A stretch of DNA of 15,249 nucleotides. It comes from Candidatus Merdimorpha stercoravium. Its GTDB lineage: Bacteria > Bacteroidota > Bacteroidia > Flavobacteriales > UBA1820. This document shows, in pieces, positions 7,293 to 14,800 of this stretch. The notes beneath the pieces were generated by a model. The model did not search any database and was not told where the DNA came from. It worked only from the letters and a program-made list of their open reading frames with translations. The stretch's first letter is position 1. Each line of letters begins with the position of its first letter. Made by a program: the position numbers and the translations under genes. The DNA is taken from the NCBI GenBank assembly GCA_018715295.1, contig DVLY01000077.1, positions 1 through 15,249 of the forward strand. Direction: 5' to 3'.

Positions 7293-8924
7293 TTAGCGGT
7301 CGATGTCCGGGACGATGTAGTCCAGCGAAGCTCCGATGGCGATCAGGTCGGCGATCTTGTGTCCGCGGGTGATCTGATCGACTACCGAGATCTGCGGCAG
7401 ACCGGTCGAGCGGAACTTCAGGCGGTAAGGATACTTGTCCCCGCGGGATTCGATGTACACCCCGAAATCGCCGCGCGCAGCCTCCACATGGGAGTAGTAC
7501 TCGCCTTCCGGCAACTTGATCACCGGCTTGGTCTTGACCTGGATGTCCCCCTCCGGAATGTTGTCGATGAGCTGTTCGATGATGTGGAGCGACTCGTTGA
7601 TCTCATCCATACGCGCCATGTAGCGGTCGAACACATCGCCGCCGTGGTAAATCACCTGTTTGAAGTCCACCTTGTCGTACATCGCGTACGGATCGGTCTT
7701 GCGCACGTCGCACGCCCAACCGGAAGCGCGGCCCGAAGGACCGGACACCCCGTACGAAATGGCCGTTTCCTTGGACAAAAGGCCGATACCCTTCATACGA
7801 GTCCGGGCGATGATGTTGCCGGTGAACACATCGTGATAGTCCGGCAATACGGTAGGCAGGTATTTGAGGAACTTCTTGACGTCCTTGACAAAATCGGGAT
7901 GCAGGTCGGCCTGCACGCCGCCGATGGTGTAGTAGTTCTGAATGAGACGACCGCCCGTGGTCGCCTCGAAGATGTCGAGGATCTTTTCACGGTCGCGGAA
8001 ACCGTAGAAGAAGGCCGTCAGTGCGCCGAAGTCCATGCAGAAGGTCGCATAGAACAACAAGTGCGAGTCGATGCGCTGCAACTCGTCCATGATGGTGCGG
8101 ATGTACTTCACCCGATCCGACACCTCGATGCCCAGCGCCTTTTCGATGCAGTTGCACAAGGCATGGCGGTTCATGTGCGCCGAGAGATAGTCCAGACGAT
8201 CGGTAAAGGCCAAGGTCTGGGGATAGGTCTTCGACTCGCTCAGTTTTTCGATCCCGCGGTGGATGTACCCGCAGTTCGGGTCGATCTTGCGGATGATTTC
8301 TCCGTCGAGCGATACGCGGAAATGCAGCACCCCGTGCGTAGCCGGGTGCTGAGGCCCGATATTGACCACGTATTCTTCCTTGGAGAAGATGGTGTGGGGC
8401 ACGGCCTTGAGTGTACCGTCCGCTTGCACCTGATATCCGACGGTTTCGTCCACGCCGTCTTCCACATGGAGGTTCAAGTCCTTGTTGGCGTTCATGTCGT
8501 AGTCCTTGCGCAAAGGATATCCGACAAAGTCCCGACGCAGGTACAGACGACGCATGTCCTGGTGTCCGGCAAATTTGACGCCGAAATAGTCGTACACTTC
8601 GCGTTCGTTCAGATCTGCCGTACCCCAGATGTCGCTCACGGTAGGCAGCACGGGGTTTTCCCGGTCGGTGGTAAAGGTCTTGAGCACCACCCAGTGGTTG
8701 TGCACCGAAGAAGTAAGGTGGTACACCACGCCCAATCCTATCTCGGGACCTTCGTCCACCCCGGTGAGGCTCACCAGGTAGTCGAACGCCAGCTCGGGAT
8801 CGTTCTTGAGCATACGGGCTACTTCGCGCAGTTTGTCCGAGGGGACGGTAAAGGTGGGATACTGCCCTTCCTTGTATGCCGCGTCGGGGGCAAGGGCTGT
8901 TATTTTTTCTTGTATTGCGCTCAT
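7293..8924 (-). CDS. nuoCD: NADH-quinone oxidoreductase subunit C/D fusion
   Basis: This single 543-residue frame joins the two hydrophilic core subunits of the Q module. Residues 1 to about 150 are NuoC, with the 30-kDa signature NEREVYDYFGVKF followed by MRRLYLRRDF (106-133). Residues from about 180 onward are NuoD (49 kDa), beginning NIGPQHPATHGVL (188-200) and ending DYIVPDIDR. Likely quinone-site residues by comparison with Thermus Nqo4 are H197 (in PATHGV) and Y246 (in RLDYLSAHM). The linker between the halves, about residues 142-182, is less conserved. C-D fusion is well known in E. coli and in Bacteroidetes. The ATG at 8924 lies 31 nt after the nuoB stop. The frame is intact throughout. 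Confidence 0.98.
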   Translation of the reverse strand: MSAIQEKITALAPDAAYKEGQYPTFTVPSDKLREVARMLKNDPELAFDYLVSLTGVDEGPEIGLGVVYHLTSSVHNHWVVLKTFTTDRENPVLPTVSDIWGTADLNEREVYDYFGVKFAGHQDMRRLYLRRDFVGYPLRKDYDMNANKDLNLHVEDGVDETVGYQVQADGTLKAVPHTIFSKEEYVVNIGPQHPATHGVLHFRVSLDGEIIRKIDPNCGYIHRGIEKLSESKTYPQTLAFTDRLDYLSAHMNRHALCNCIEKALGIEVSDRVKYIRTIMDELQRIDSHLLFYATFCMDFGALTAFFYGFRDREKILDIFEATTGGRLIQNYYTIGGVQADLHPDFVKDVKKFLKYLPTVLPDYHDVFTGNIIARTRMKGIGLLSKETAISYGVSGPSGRASGWACDVRKTDPYAMYDKVDFKQVIYHGGDVFDRYMARMDEINESLHIIEQLIDNIPEGDIQVKTKPVIKLPEGEYYSHVEAARGDFGVYIESRGDKYPYRLKFRSTGLPQISVVDQITRGHKIADLIAIGASLDYIVPDIDR

Positions 8925-8955
8925 AAAACTGTCTTCTTTTATACGATTACAGGCA

Positions 8956-9558
8956 TCAGTCCTTGTCTTCGACCAGATCGGCCGGTTTTTGCTGATGGGC
9001 GCCGGCGCCGTGCTTGCCGAAATACCGTTCGGCTTTTACCTTGCGCTGGAGCTGCATCATCCCATAGAGGAAAGCCTCCGGACGGGGCGGGCAACCGGGA
9101 ATGAACACATCCACCGGAACGATCTTGTCGATGCCTTCCACCACGTGGTACGAACCCTTGAACGGACCTCCCGATATGGTGCATCCGCCCACGGCGATGA
9201 CGTATTTCGGTTCGGCCAACTGGTCGTACAGACGGCGGAACACCGGGGCCATCTTGGGAACGATGGTGCCGGCCACGACCATCATGTCGGCCTGACGCGG
9301 ACTGGCCCGCGCTACCTCGAAGCCGAAACGCGCCATGTCGTGGCGGGCGGCTCCGACGGCCATGAATTCGATACCGCAGCAGCTGGTAGCGAACGTAAGG
9401 GGCCAAAGCGAATTGGAGCGTCCCCAGTTGATCACATCGTCGGCCAGACCGACGAATACGTTGGCCTTGCCGTCCTTGTTTATCTCCTTTACGAACTCCT
9501 CGAGGCTTTCATTGTCCTTGAAATCCTCGTACTCCATCGATTTGATTTTTATTTCCAT
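8956..9558 (-). CDS. nuoB: NADH-quinone oxidoreductase subunit B (cluster N2 subunit)
   Basis: NuoB (PSST homologue) holds the terminal [4Fe-4S] cluster N2, which reduces quinone at the interface with NuoD. From the ATG at 9558 the protein has 200 residues. The four ligands are visible: adjacent C60 and C61 (FATSCCGIEF), C126 (VGGCTISGG) and C156 (FIPGCPPRPEAF). The frame stays open further upstream to 9957, but that extension lies inside nuoA in another frame, so I chose 9558; it overlaps the end of nuoA by 10 bases. The internal ATG at residue 8 is an alternative. The C-terminus carries a 20-residue His/Ala/Asp/Lys-rich tail (181-200) beyond the conserved core. nuoCD follows after 31 nt. 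Confidence 0.97.
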   Translation of the reverse strand: MEIKIKSMEYEDFKDNESLEEFVKEINKDGKANVFVGLADDVINWGRSNSLWPLTFATSCCGIEFMAVGAARHDMARFGFEVARASPRQADMMVVAGTIVPKMAPVFRRLYDQLAEPKYVIAVGGCTISGGPFKGSYHVVEGIDKIVPVDVFIPGCPPRPEAFLYGMMQLQRKVKAERYFGKHGAGAHQQKPADLVEDKD

Positions 9559-9899
9559 TGCAATGCTCCTTTTCTCCATGCGTATGCCAGACCGAGTACC
9601 AGTACCAGCATAAAGAACAATACGTTTACCAGAGCCATTACGCCGAGTTCTTGCACAGCCACCGCCCAGGGAAACAGGAACACGGCTTCCACATCGAACA
9701 TCAGGAACAAAATGGCGAAAAGATAGTAACCTACCTTGAACTGCATCCAGGACGTCCCCCGGGTAGGCACACCGCACTCGTACGGAAGTCCCTTCTGCCG
9801 GTTGTAGGAGCGGGGAGCGATGAGCCACGCAATGGTCAATGCTGCGCCCACCAACACCAATGCAGTAAAAAATACTACAATAAGCAGCGTAGAATTCAT
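9549..9899 (-). CDS. nuoA: NADH-quinone oxidoreductase subunit A
   Basis: NuoA (ND3 homologue) is a three-helix membrane subunit whose first cytoplasmic loop lies near the quinone site. The 116-residue form from the ATG at 9899 begins directly with the first membrane helix (MNSTLLIVVFF). The loop motif GLPYECGVP (37-45) and the acidic helix LFLMFDVEAVFLFPWAV (64-80) are diagnostic. An in-frame ATG at 9935 would add 12 residues (MLFSGEKQTLLY); it has a purine-rich GAGGGG a few bases upstream, so it remains possible, but it lengthens the N-terminus beyond the usual family form. nuoA is the first gene of the operon and overlaps nuoB by 10 bases. About 165 nt of leader separate it from the predicted promoter. 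Confidence 0.96.
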   Translation of the reverse strand: MNSTLLIVVFFTALVLVGAALTIAWLIAPRSYNRQKGLPYECGVPTRGTSWMQFKVGYYLFAILFLMFDVEAVFLFPWAVAVQELGVMALVNVLFFMLVLVLGLAYAWRKGALQWK

Positions 9900-9973
9900 A
9901 TATAAAAGCGTTTGTTTTTCCCCTGAAAACAGCATCTCGCCCCTCGAAACACTTCACGGCCAGGCCTTACGCG

Positions 9974-10034
9974 CCTTCTTCCCGCTTCATCTCCCCTCTT
10001 CTTTTCTCTCCACCCCATTTCCTTCCTTTTCTCC
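9974..10034 (-). other. Polypurine tract in the nuo operon 5' leader
   Basis: On the transcribed minus strand, 57 of these 61 bases are purines; only four pyrimidines interrupt runs such as GGAGAAAAGGAAGG and AGAAGAGGGGAG. It lies inside the untranslated leader between the predicted promoter (10067-10094) and nuoA. No conserved protein can be read from it. It might act as an unstructured ribosome-loading region or a binding site for an RNA-binding protein, but no function is shown by the sequence. The rest of the 280-base gltX-nuoA gap holds the gltX terminator and the nuo promoter. Confidence 0.6.
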
Positions 10035-10066
10035 GCGCGAAAAACAGCCTACGATGCAGGGCGCTG

Positions 10067-10094
10067 CAAAGGTACGTAAATAAATGAAATACAA
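10067..10094 (-). promoter_or_regulatory. Predicted promoter of the nuo operon (Bacteroidetes type)
   Basis: Read on the minus strand, TTG (10094-10092), 17 bases, then TACCTTTG (10074-10067). This fits the Bacteroidetes primary-sigma consensus TTG-N17-23-TAnnTTTG. Transcription would start near 10060, leaving a leader of roughly 160-165 nt before nuoA. The upstream TTG is the last part of the U-tract of the predicted gltX terminator, so the two signals overlap. Confidence 0.75.
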
Positions 10095-10125
10095 AAACCC
10101 GAATCGGCAAAAAACCGTCCGGGTT
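10092..10125 (-). terminator. Predicted intrinsic terminator downstream of gltX
   Basis: On the minus strand AACCCG (10125-10120) pairs with CGGGTT (10101-10096); inside, CGG (10117-10115) pairs with CCG (10107-10105) around an internal loop. The distal arm runs straight into TTTG, giving CGGGTTTTTG. It begins 55 nt after the gltX stop. The stem is modest, so efficiency may be limited. A small preceding hairpin at 10132-10145 (CCTCT / AGAGG, four-base loop) may add to it. Confidence 0.65.
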
Positions 10126-10179
10126 CGAAGCCCTCTTTCCAGAGGCCGCTATTGTTATTTTCACATCTTGTTCTCCGCC

Positions 10180-11703
10180 TTATCGCCGGACTGTCTCGAC
10201 CGCCCGGGCGATCCGCTCGCAAGTCTGTTCCGCACCGAGTATCTCGATGATGTCGAAGATCTCCGGACCCACAGCGCGGCCCACCAAAGCGATGCGCAAC
10301 GAGTTCATGATCGCTCCCAAAGGCAACCCCGTACCGCCCGCATAGGCCAGTACCGCATCGTGCATCGCCTGCTTGCCCTGCGGGAAAGTCGCGCGGATGA
10401 TCTGCGCCATCTCCAGCAGATGGGCCGAAGTGCCGTCCTTCCAACGTTTCTTCAAGTCGCCCTCGTCGTACTGCTGCGGCGCACGGAAAAAGTATCCGGC
10501 ATGCTCCACGATGTCGCTGGCAAACGAACAACGCTCCCTGACCAAAGCGCACACCCGGCGCGCATAGTCGTCCGTGGGGAAACCTTCGGCTTGGAGTACC
10601 GGACACACATACTCGAAAAATTCCTCGTCGGAAAGGGCATGGACGTACTGCTGGTTGAACCAACGCGCCTTTTCCGGATCGAAACGGGAACCGGACTTGC
10701 CCACCTTTTCCAGCGAAAAAGCCCGGATCAGCTCGTCCATCGTATAGATTTCCCGGTCGGTACCTTCGTTCCATCCCAACAGAGCCAGCATGTTGATGAA
10801 GGCCTGCGGCAAGTAGCCCTTTTCCCGATAACCGGAAAAGACCTCGCCCGAGGGAGCGTGCCATTCGAGCGGAAACACCGGGAAACCTCCCTGGTCGCCG
10901 TCGCGCTTGCTCAACTTTCCCTTGCCCGAAGGCTTGAGGATCAGGGGCAGGTGGGCAAACTGCGGAGCCTGCCACCCGAAAGCCTCGTACAACAATACGT
11001 GCAAGGGCATCGAGGCGAGCCATTCCTCCCCGCGGATCACATGGGAGATGTCCATCGTGTGGTCGTCCACGATGTTGGCCAGGTGGTAGGTCGGCATGCC
11101 GTCGGACTTGTACAGCACCTTGTCGTCCAGCTCGCACAGCCGGAAGGTGATGTCGCCCCGGATCATGTCGTGCACCGTGATTTCCCCTTCGGCGGGTATC
11201 TTGAAGCGCACCACGTAATGCTGTCCGGGATCGGAGAGGCGCTGCTGCACCTGCTCGGGCGAAAGGGTGAGCGAGTTGTTCAACCCTTCCCGCGTGGCGG
11301 CATTGTAGGTGAATACCTTTTTCTCGGCTTCGGCAGCCTTGCGAAGGGCGTCGAGCCCCTCCGGGGTGTCGAAAGCGTAATACGCATGACCGCTGCGCAC
11401 CAACTGCTCGGCATATTCGCGGTACATGGCCTTGCGCTCGCTCTGACGGTAAGGCCCGTAGGCGCCGCCGAGATCGTCCGGGCCTTCGTCGGGCACCAGT
11501 CCGCACCAAAGCAGGGATTTGACGATGTAATCCTCCGCCCCGGGAACATACCGGTTCTGGTCGGTATCCTCGATGCGGAGCAGGAAGTCCCCGCCGGCAT
11601 GCTTGGCGAAAAGATAGTTGTAAAGCGCCGTACGTACCCCGCCCATGTGCAGGGGGCCGGTGGGACTGGGGGCGAAACGCACCCGTACTTTTCGATCGGT
11701 CAT
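10180..11703 (-). CDS. gltX: Glutamyl-tRNA synthetase
   Basis: This 507-residue class I aminoacyl-tRNA synthetase charges tRNA-Glu with glutamate in the cytoplasm. Evidence is the N-terminal signature RFAPSPTGPLHMGGVRTALY (residues 9-28), where HMGG is the HIGH motif, the LRIEDTDQNR segment (42-51) that binds glutamate and ATP, the conserved YRQSER (85-90), and the KMSKS-type motif KLSKR at 263-267. The C-terminal half (about 330-507) is the helical anticodon-binding region. The cysteine cluster of the zinc-binding E. coli-type enzyme is not seen; the equivalent stretch reads HAYYAFDTPEG, so this is a zinc-free form. Length is normal. It stands as a single gene with its own promoter upstream and a terminator before the nuo operon. 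Identification is secure; specificity (discriminating or not) cannot be told. Confidence 0.97.
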   Translation of the reverse strand: MTDRKVRVRFAPSPTGPLHMGGVRTALYNYLFAKHAGGDFLLRIEDTDQNRYVPGAEDYIVKSLLWCGLVPDEGPDDLGGAYGPYRQSERKAMYREYAEQLVRSGHAYYAFDTPEGLDALRKAAEAEKKVFTYNAATREGLNNSLTLSPEQVQQRLSDPGQHYVVRFKIPAEGEITVHDMIRGDITFRLCELDDKVLYKSDGMPTYHLANIVDDHTMDISHVIRGEEWLASMPLHVLLYEAFGWQAPQFAHLPLILKPSGKGKLSKRDGDQGGFPVFPLEWHAPSGEVFSGYREKGYLPQAFINMLALLGWNEGTDREIYTMDELIRAFSLEKVGKSGSRFDPEKARWFNQQYVHALSDEEFFEYVCPVLQAEGFPTDDYARRVCALVRERCSFASDIVEHAGYFFRAPQQYDEGDLKKRWKDGTSAHLLEMAQIIRATFPQGKQAMHDAVLAYAGGTGLPLGAIMNSLRIALVGRAVGPEIFDIIEILGAEQTCERIARAVETVRR

Positions 11704-11734
11704 TTTGCTTGTCTTTAGCTGTTTTTACCGGATG

Positions 11735-11767
11735 CAAAGGTATGAAATATATCCGTGTGCGGGAAAA
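11735..11767 (-). promoter_or_regulatory. Predicted gltX promoter
   Basis: A perfect TACCTTTG (TAnnTTTG, minus strand, 11742-11735) lies 31 nt upstream of the gltX ATG. The upstream element is weaker: TTTTC at 11767-11763, 20 bases away, instead of TTTG. This stretch is part of the T-rich tail of the preceding gene's terminator. Confidence 0.65.
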
Positions 11768-11800
11768 CAAATGCGGCGCTTCCCTTTCGGGAAGCGCCGC
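11764..11800 (-). terminator. Strong intrinsic terminator of the TonB-dependent receptor gene
   Basis: A perfect 12-bp inverted repeat, GCGGCGCTTCCC (11773-11784) and GGGAAGCGCCGC (11789-11800), encloses a four-base loop. On the minus strand the loop is GAAA, a stable GNRA tetraloop, and the stem is followed by ATTTGTTTT. It begins 40 nt after the receptor's stop codon. The opposite strand lacks a T-run, so the terminator is directional. Confidence 0.9.
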
Positions 11801-11840
11801 ACTGCAGCGTGTTAATTGCCCGGGGAAACCGGAGATTATC

Positions 11841-14800
11841 TTAGTTGAACATGTACTTCACGCCGATCTGCATGGCCCAGCGGGACGAGGGGCTGATGTA
11901 GTCCTCGAAGGTGCTGGTGGGCACTTTCCCGTTCTTCTCCGGCATGGTAAAGCCCGGAGTGTAGTTGTTGGCGGCCGAAGGCTTCTCGGTCATCTGCAGG
12001 AACTGGTATTGCTGGTTCCAACCCGAAGGCGTGGACTGACGGACACCCCAGTTCTTGTTGAGCAGGTTGAGGAAGTTCGAGATGTCGAGCGATACGCGGA
12101 TCGTGTTGCGCTGACCGCTGGCGGTCTCCAGGAAGAAGTCCTGTGCAAAGTTCAGGTCGACCTGGTTCACGTACGGGGCACGGCCGCCGTTGCGCTCGGC
12201 ATATTCGCCGCGGTGGTAACGCAGGTACGGATCCTGCTTGATGAACGAGTAGATGTCGTGCCAGATAGCCAGTTCGGAACGCTTGTCGCCGGCAGCCGGA
12301 ACGATGCGGATGTCGCTCATCTTTTCCGGAACGTAGATCAGGTCGTTGTACGAATAGCTGTCGTTGTTCACGTCGCCGTTGTACGTATAGGAATAGCGGA
12401 ACGGCATGTAGCGCTGATAAACCACGCCGATGGAGGTCGCCATGCTCTTGGCATACTCGATGCGGTAGGATGCCTGCAAGAGGATACGGTCGGGGAACGA
12501 ACCGGCGGAGTAGCCCAGTTCATCGGCGTCCGGATTGACGGCCGGACGGTACTTGTACGCCGAGGAAGCCACCGAGCTGGAACCGTCGGTTACGCTCTTG
12601 GACACACCGAAGGTATAAGAACCGTTCAGGTACAGTCCTTTCAGCGGACCGGTGAGGAAGTCCTTCTGCAACTGAAGGGTAGTGTAGAACGAGTATCCCT
12701 TGTTCGTGTTGGTGAGCAGGATCACGTCGTAGGCCTCGGAGTTGAGTTTGTTCTTGATCAGGTACGGACGATTGTCGGCTCCACCCAGGCTGGTTACCCA
12801 GCTGCGGTCGTAGTTCGGGTGGTTGATGTCCGTGTGGTAGAGTGCGTGTACATCCTTGTTGTAAAGCAGTTCTACGGTAGCGATCCAGCCTTTGCCGAAG
12901 CGGTAGTCCACCGCCAGGTCGGTCTTCCAGATCTGCGGGTATTTCAACTCGGGATCGGTAATGGCGATGGAAGCCTTGGCCGGTTGGCCATCGGCCGGCT
13001 TGGGCGCATTGACTTCGCCGCTGAACGCGTACCCGGTCTCTACCTGACCGAAGAGCAGCCCGTTGTTACCGGCCTGGTTGCCGATCCATACGTAAGGCGG
13101 CGTGCCGGCGAACAGCCCCGAACCACCGCGGATCTGGAGCGTATGGTCGCCCATTACATCCCAGTTGAACCCTACGCGCGGAGACAGCATCACATTGGTG
13201 CTGGGCAGTTTGGCCGTGTCGATAGTGCGGCCGTCGCGGAAGATCACCCCGTCAAATACCGGGTTGTGATCCAACTTGCTGGTAAAGATAGGAATATCGG
13301 CACGCAGACCGAGGGTAAGGTTGAAGTTGGGAGTGATGGTCCAACGATCCTGTACGTAGAAGCCCAGGGTCAGCACGCTGGTCTTGGCATACGGGAAGGC
13401 ATCGCTGTCGGTCGCGTTGTACATCTGCTTGTAGTAGATGGCATTGGTCAGAGGACGGTCGGCCGGGTTGGCTCCGGAAGCGATCCACTGTTTGTGCGCC
13501 AGCACATCGGCGTAGAAATCCTCGATCGACTGGTACTGGTACTGGCCGGCGAAGGAGTTGGCAAAACCGTTCTTGAACGAACGGAAATCGGACTGCGTAC
13601 CGAATACCAGCTGGTGGTCGCCCACGGTCCAGGTAAAGTTGTCCTGAATCTGGTAAATATCGGAGTACAGCAGGTTGTTGTACGAGTTGGCTTCCGTTCC
13701 GAAAGTCGTGAAAGCAGTACTTTTGGCCGGCAATTCGGCATCTCCCTGGCCGATGTTCACCTCGGGGAAGAAACCGCCGTCCATGTTGCGGAAGTCGCGC
13801 AGGGCGGAATAACCCACCGTCAGCGCATTGGACATGTTGCTGCTGATGGTCGTATTGAGGTCGGCGATAAAGATGTTGAAGTTGTTGTTCTGCCGGTAGT
13901 AGGACGAGGAGAACGGTATGGCATTGGCGTTCGGCCCGCGGCCGCCGGGCAGGGCACCCGAAGTACTCGGGTTGTTAGTTACGAAAGACTTCAAATAGAA
14001 ATACTTGAGGCTCAAGGTGTTTTTCGTGTTGATGTTCCAGTCCAGACGGGCCGTCAGACGGTCGGCTTCGACCGGGGTATTTTCTACATTGTAGCTTCCG
14101 GGGTTGTAGTTGAAGTTCTCCATCAGGAAATCGGCCAACTCCTGGAGGGTCTGCTGGTCGGCAAACGAGTAGTCGCCTTCCACCGGAGTATTCTTGTCGG
14201 GACGGGGACGGTAGTTCACCGGGGTGGACAGACGGTCGAGCTCGCCGTTGATAAAGAAAAAGAGCTTGTTCTTGATGATCGGTCCGCCGATGCTCAAACC
14301 GTAGTGGTTTTCCTGGAAATCGCCCTTGTCTACCGTAACGTCTTTCTGACGGCGGCCTTCCAGCGAGGGGCTCTTGGTGTACCAGTATACCGAACCCGTC
14401 CACTGGTTGGTACCGGACTTGGTTACCGTGTTGATACCGGCTCCGACGAATGCGCCGTTGCGCACGTCGTAAGGAGCGATCATCACCTGGATCTGGTCGA
14501 TGGCCTCCAGCGAGATCGGCTGAAGGTCGCCGGCACCCAATTTGCTGGACAGACCGTAGGAGTTGTTGAACGAAGCACCGTCTACCGTTACGTTGTTGAA
14601 ACGATAGCTTGCCCCGGCAAAGCTATTCCCGTTGGACATCGGGGTTAGGCGGGTAAAGTCGTCGATGGAGCGGTTGATGGCCGGCATCCGGTCGATCTTG
14701 TCGCGTGTGATGACCTCCTGTGCTCCGGTACGTCCGGCGCTGATGATCGGATTGCTGGTGCCGATGACAACGACTTCACCCAAATCCTGGGTGTTTTCTT

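Noticed and set aside
5614..9104. Long plus-strand frames (5614-7242 and 7239-9104) opposite nuoI, nuoH and nuoCD
   Set aside because: Antisense shadows of conserved genes; no recognisable motif and no promoter-like element on the plus strand.
9559..9957. Extended nuoB reading frame starting at 9957
   Set aside because: The extra 133 residues lie in nuoA in another frame and show no homology to NuoB; the ATG at 9558 gives the normal protein.
9967..9990. Seven-codon leader ORF MKREEGA before nuoA, with GGGGAG directly upstream
   Set aside because: It is made from the purine-rich tract, the SD-like run touches the start codon, and there is no attenuator-like structure after it. Such a short frame is expected by chance.
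10096..10147. TTCGAACCC sequence resembling the T-arm of a tRNA, so a possible tRNA remnant or attachment site
   Set aside because: The flanking bases do not form a proper five-base T-stem around TTCGAAC, there is no anticodon arm or CCA, and the region is better explained as the gltX terminator hairpins.
10049..11770. 573-residue minus-strand frame overlapping gltX in another frame
   Set aside because: gltX is unambiguous by its HIGH, KMSKS and IEDTD motifs; the second frame has no family signature and runs through the gltX promoter and terminator.
11709..14648. 979-residue open frame on the plus strand opposite the TonB receptor
   Set aside because: It is antisense to a clearly recognisable receptor, lacks any recognisable domain, and its Val/Gly/Arg/His/Gln-rich composition is what a GC-rich gene gives when read backwards.
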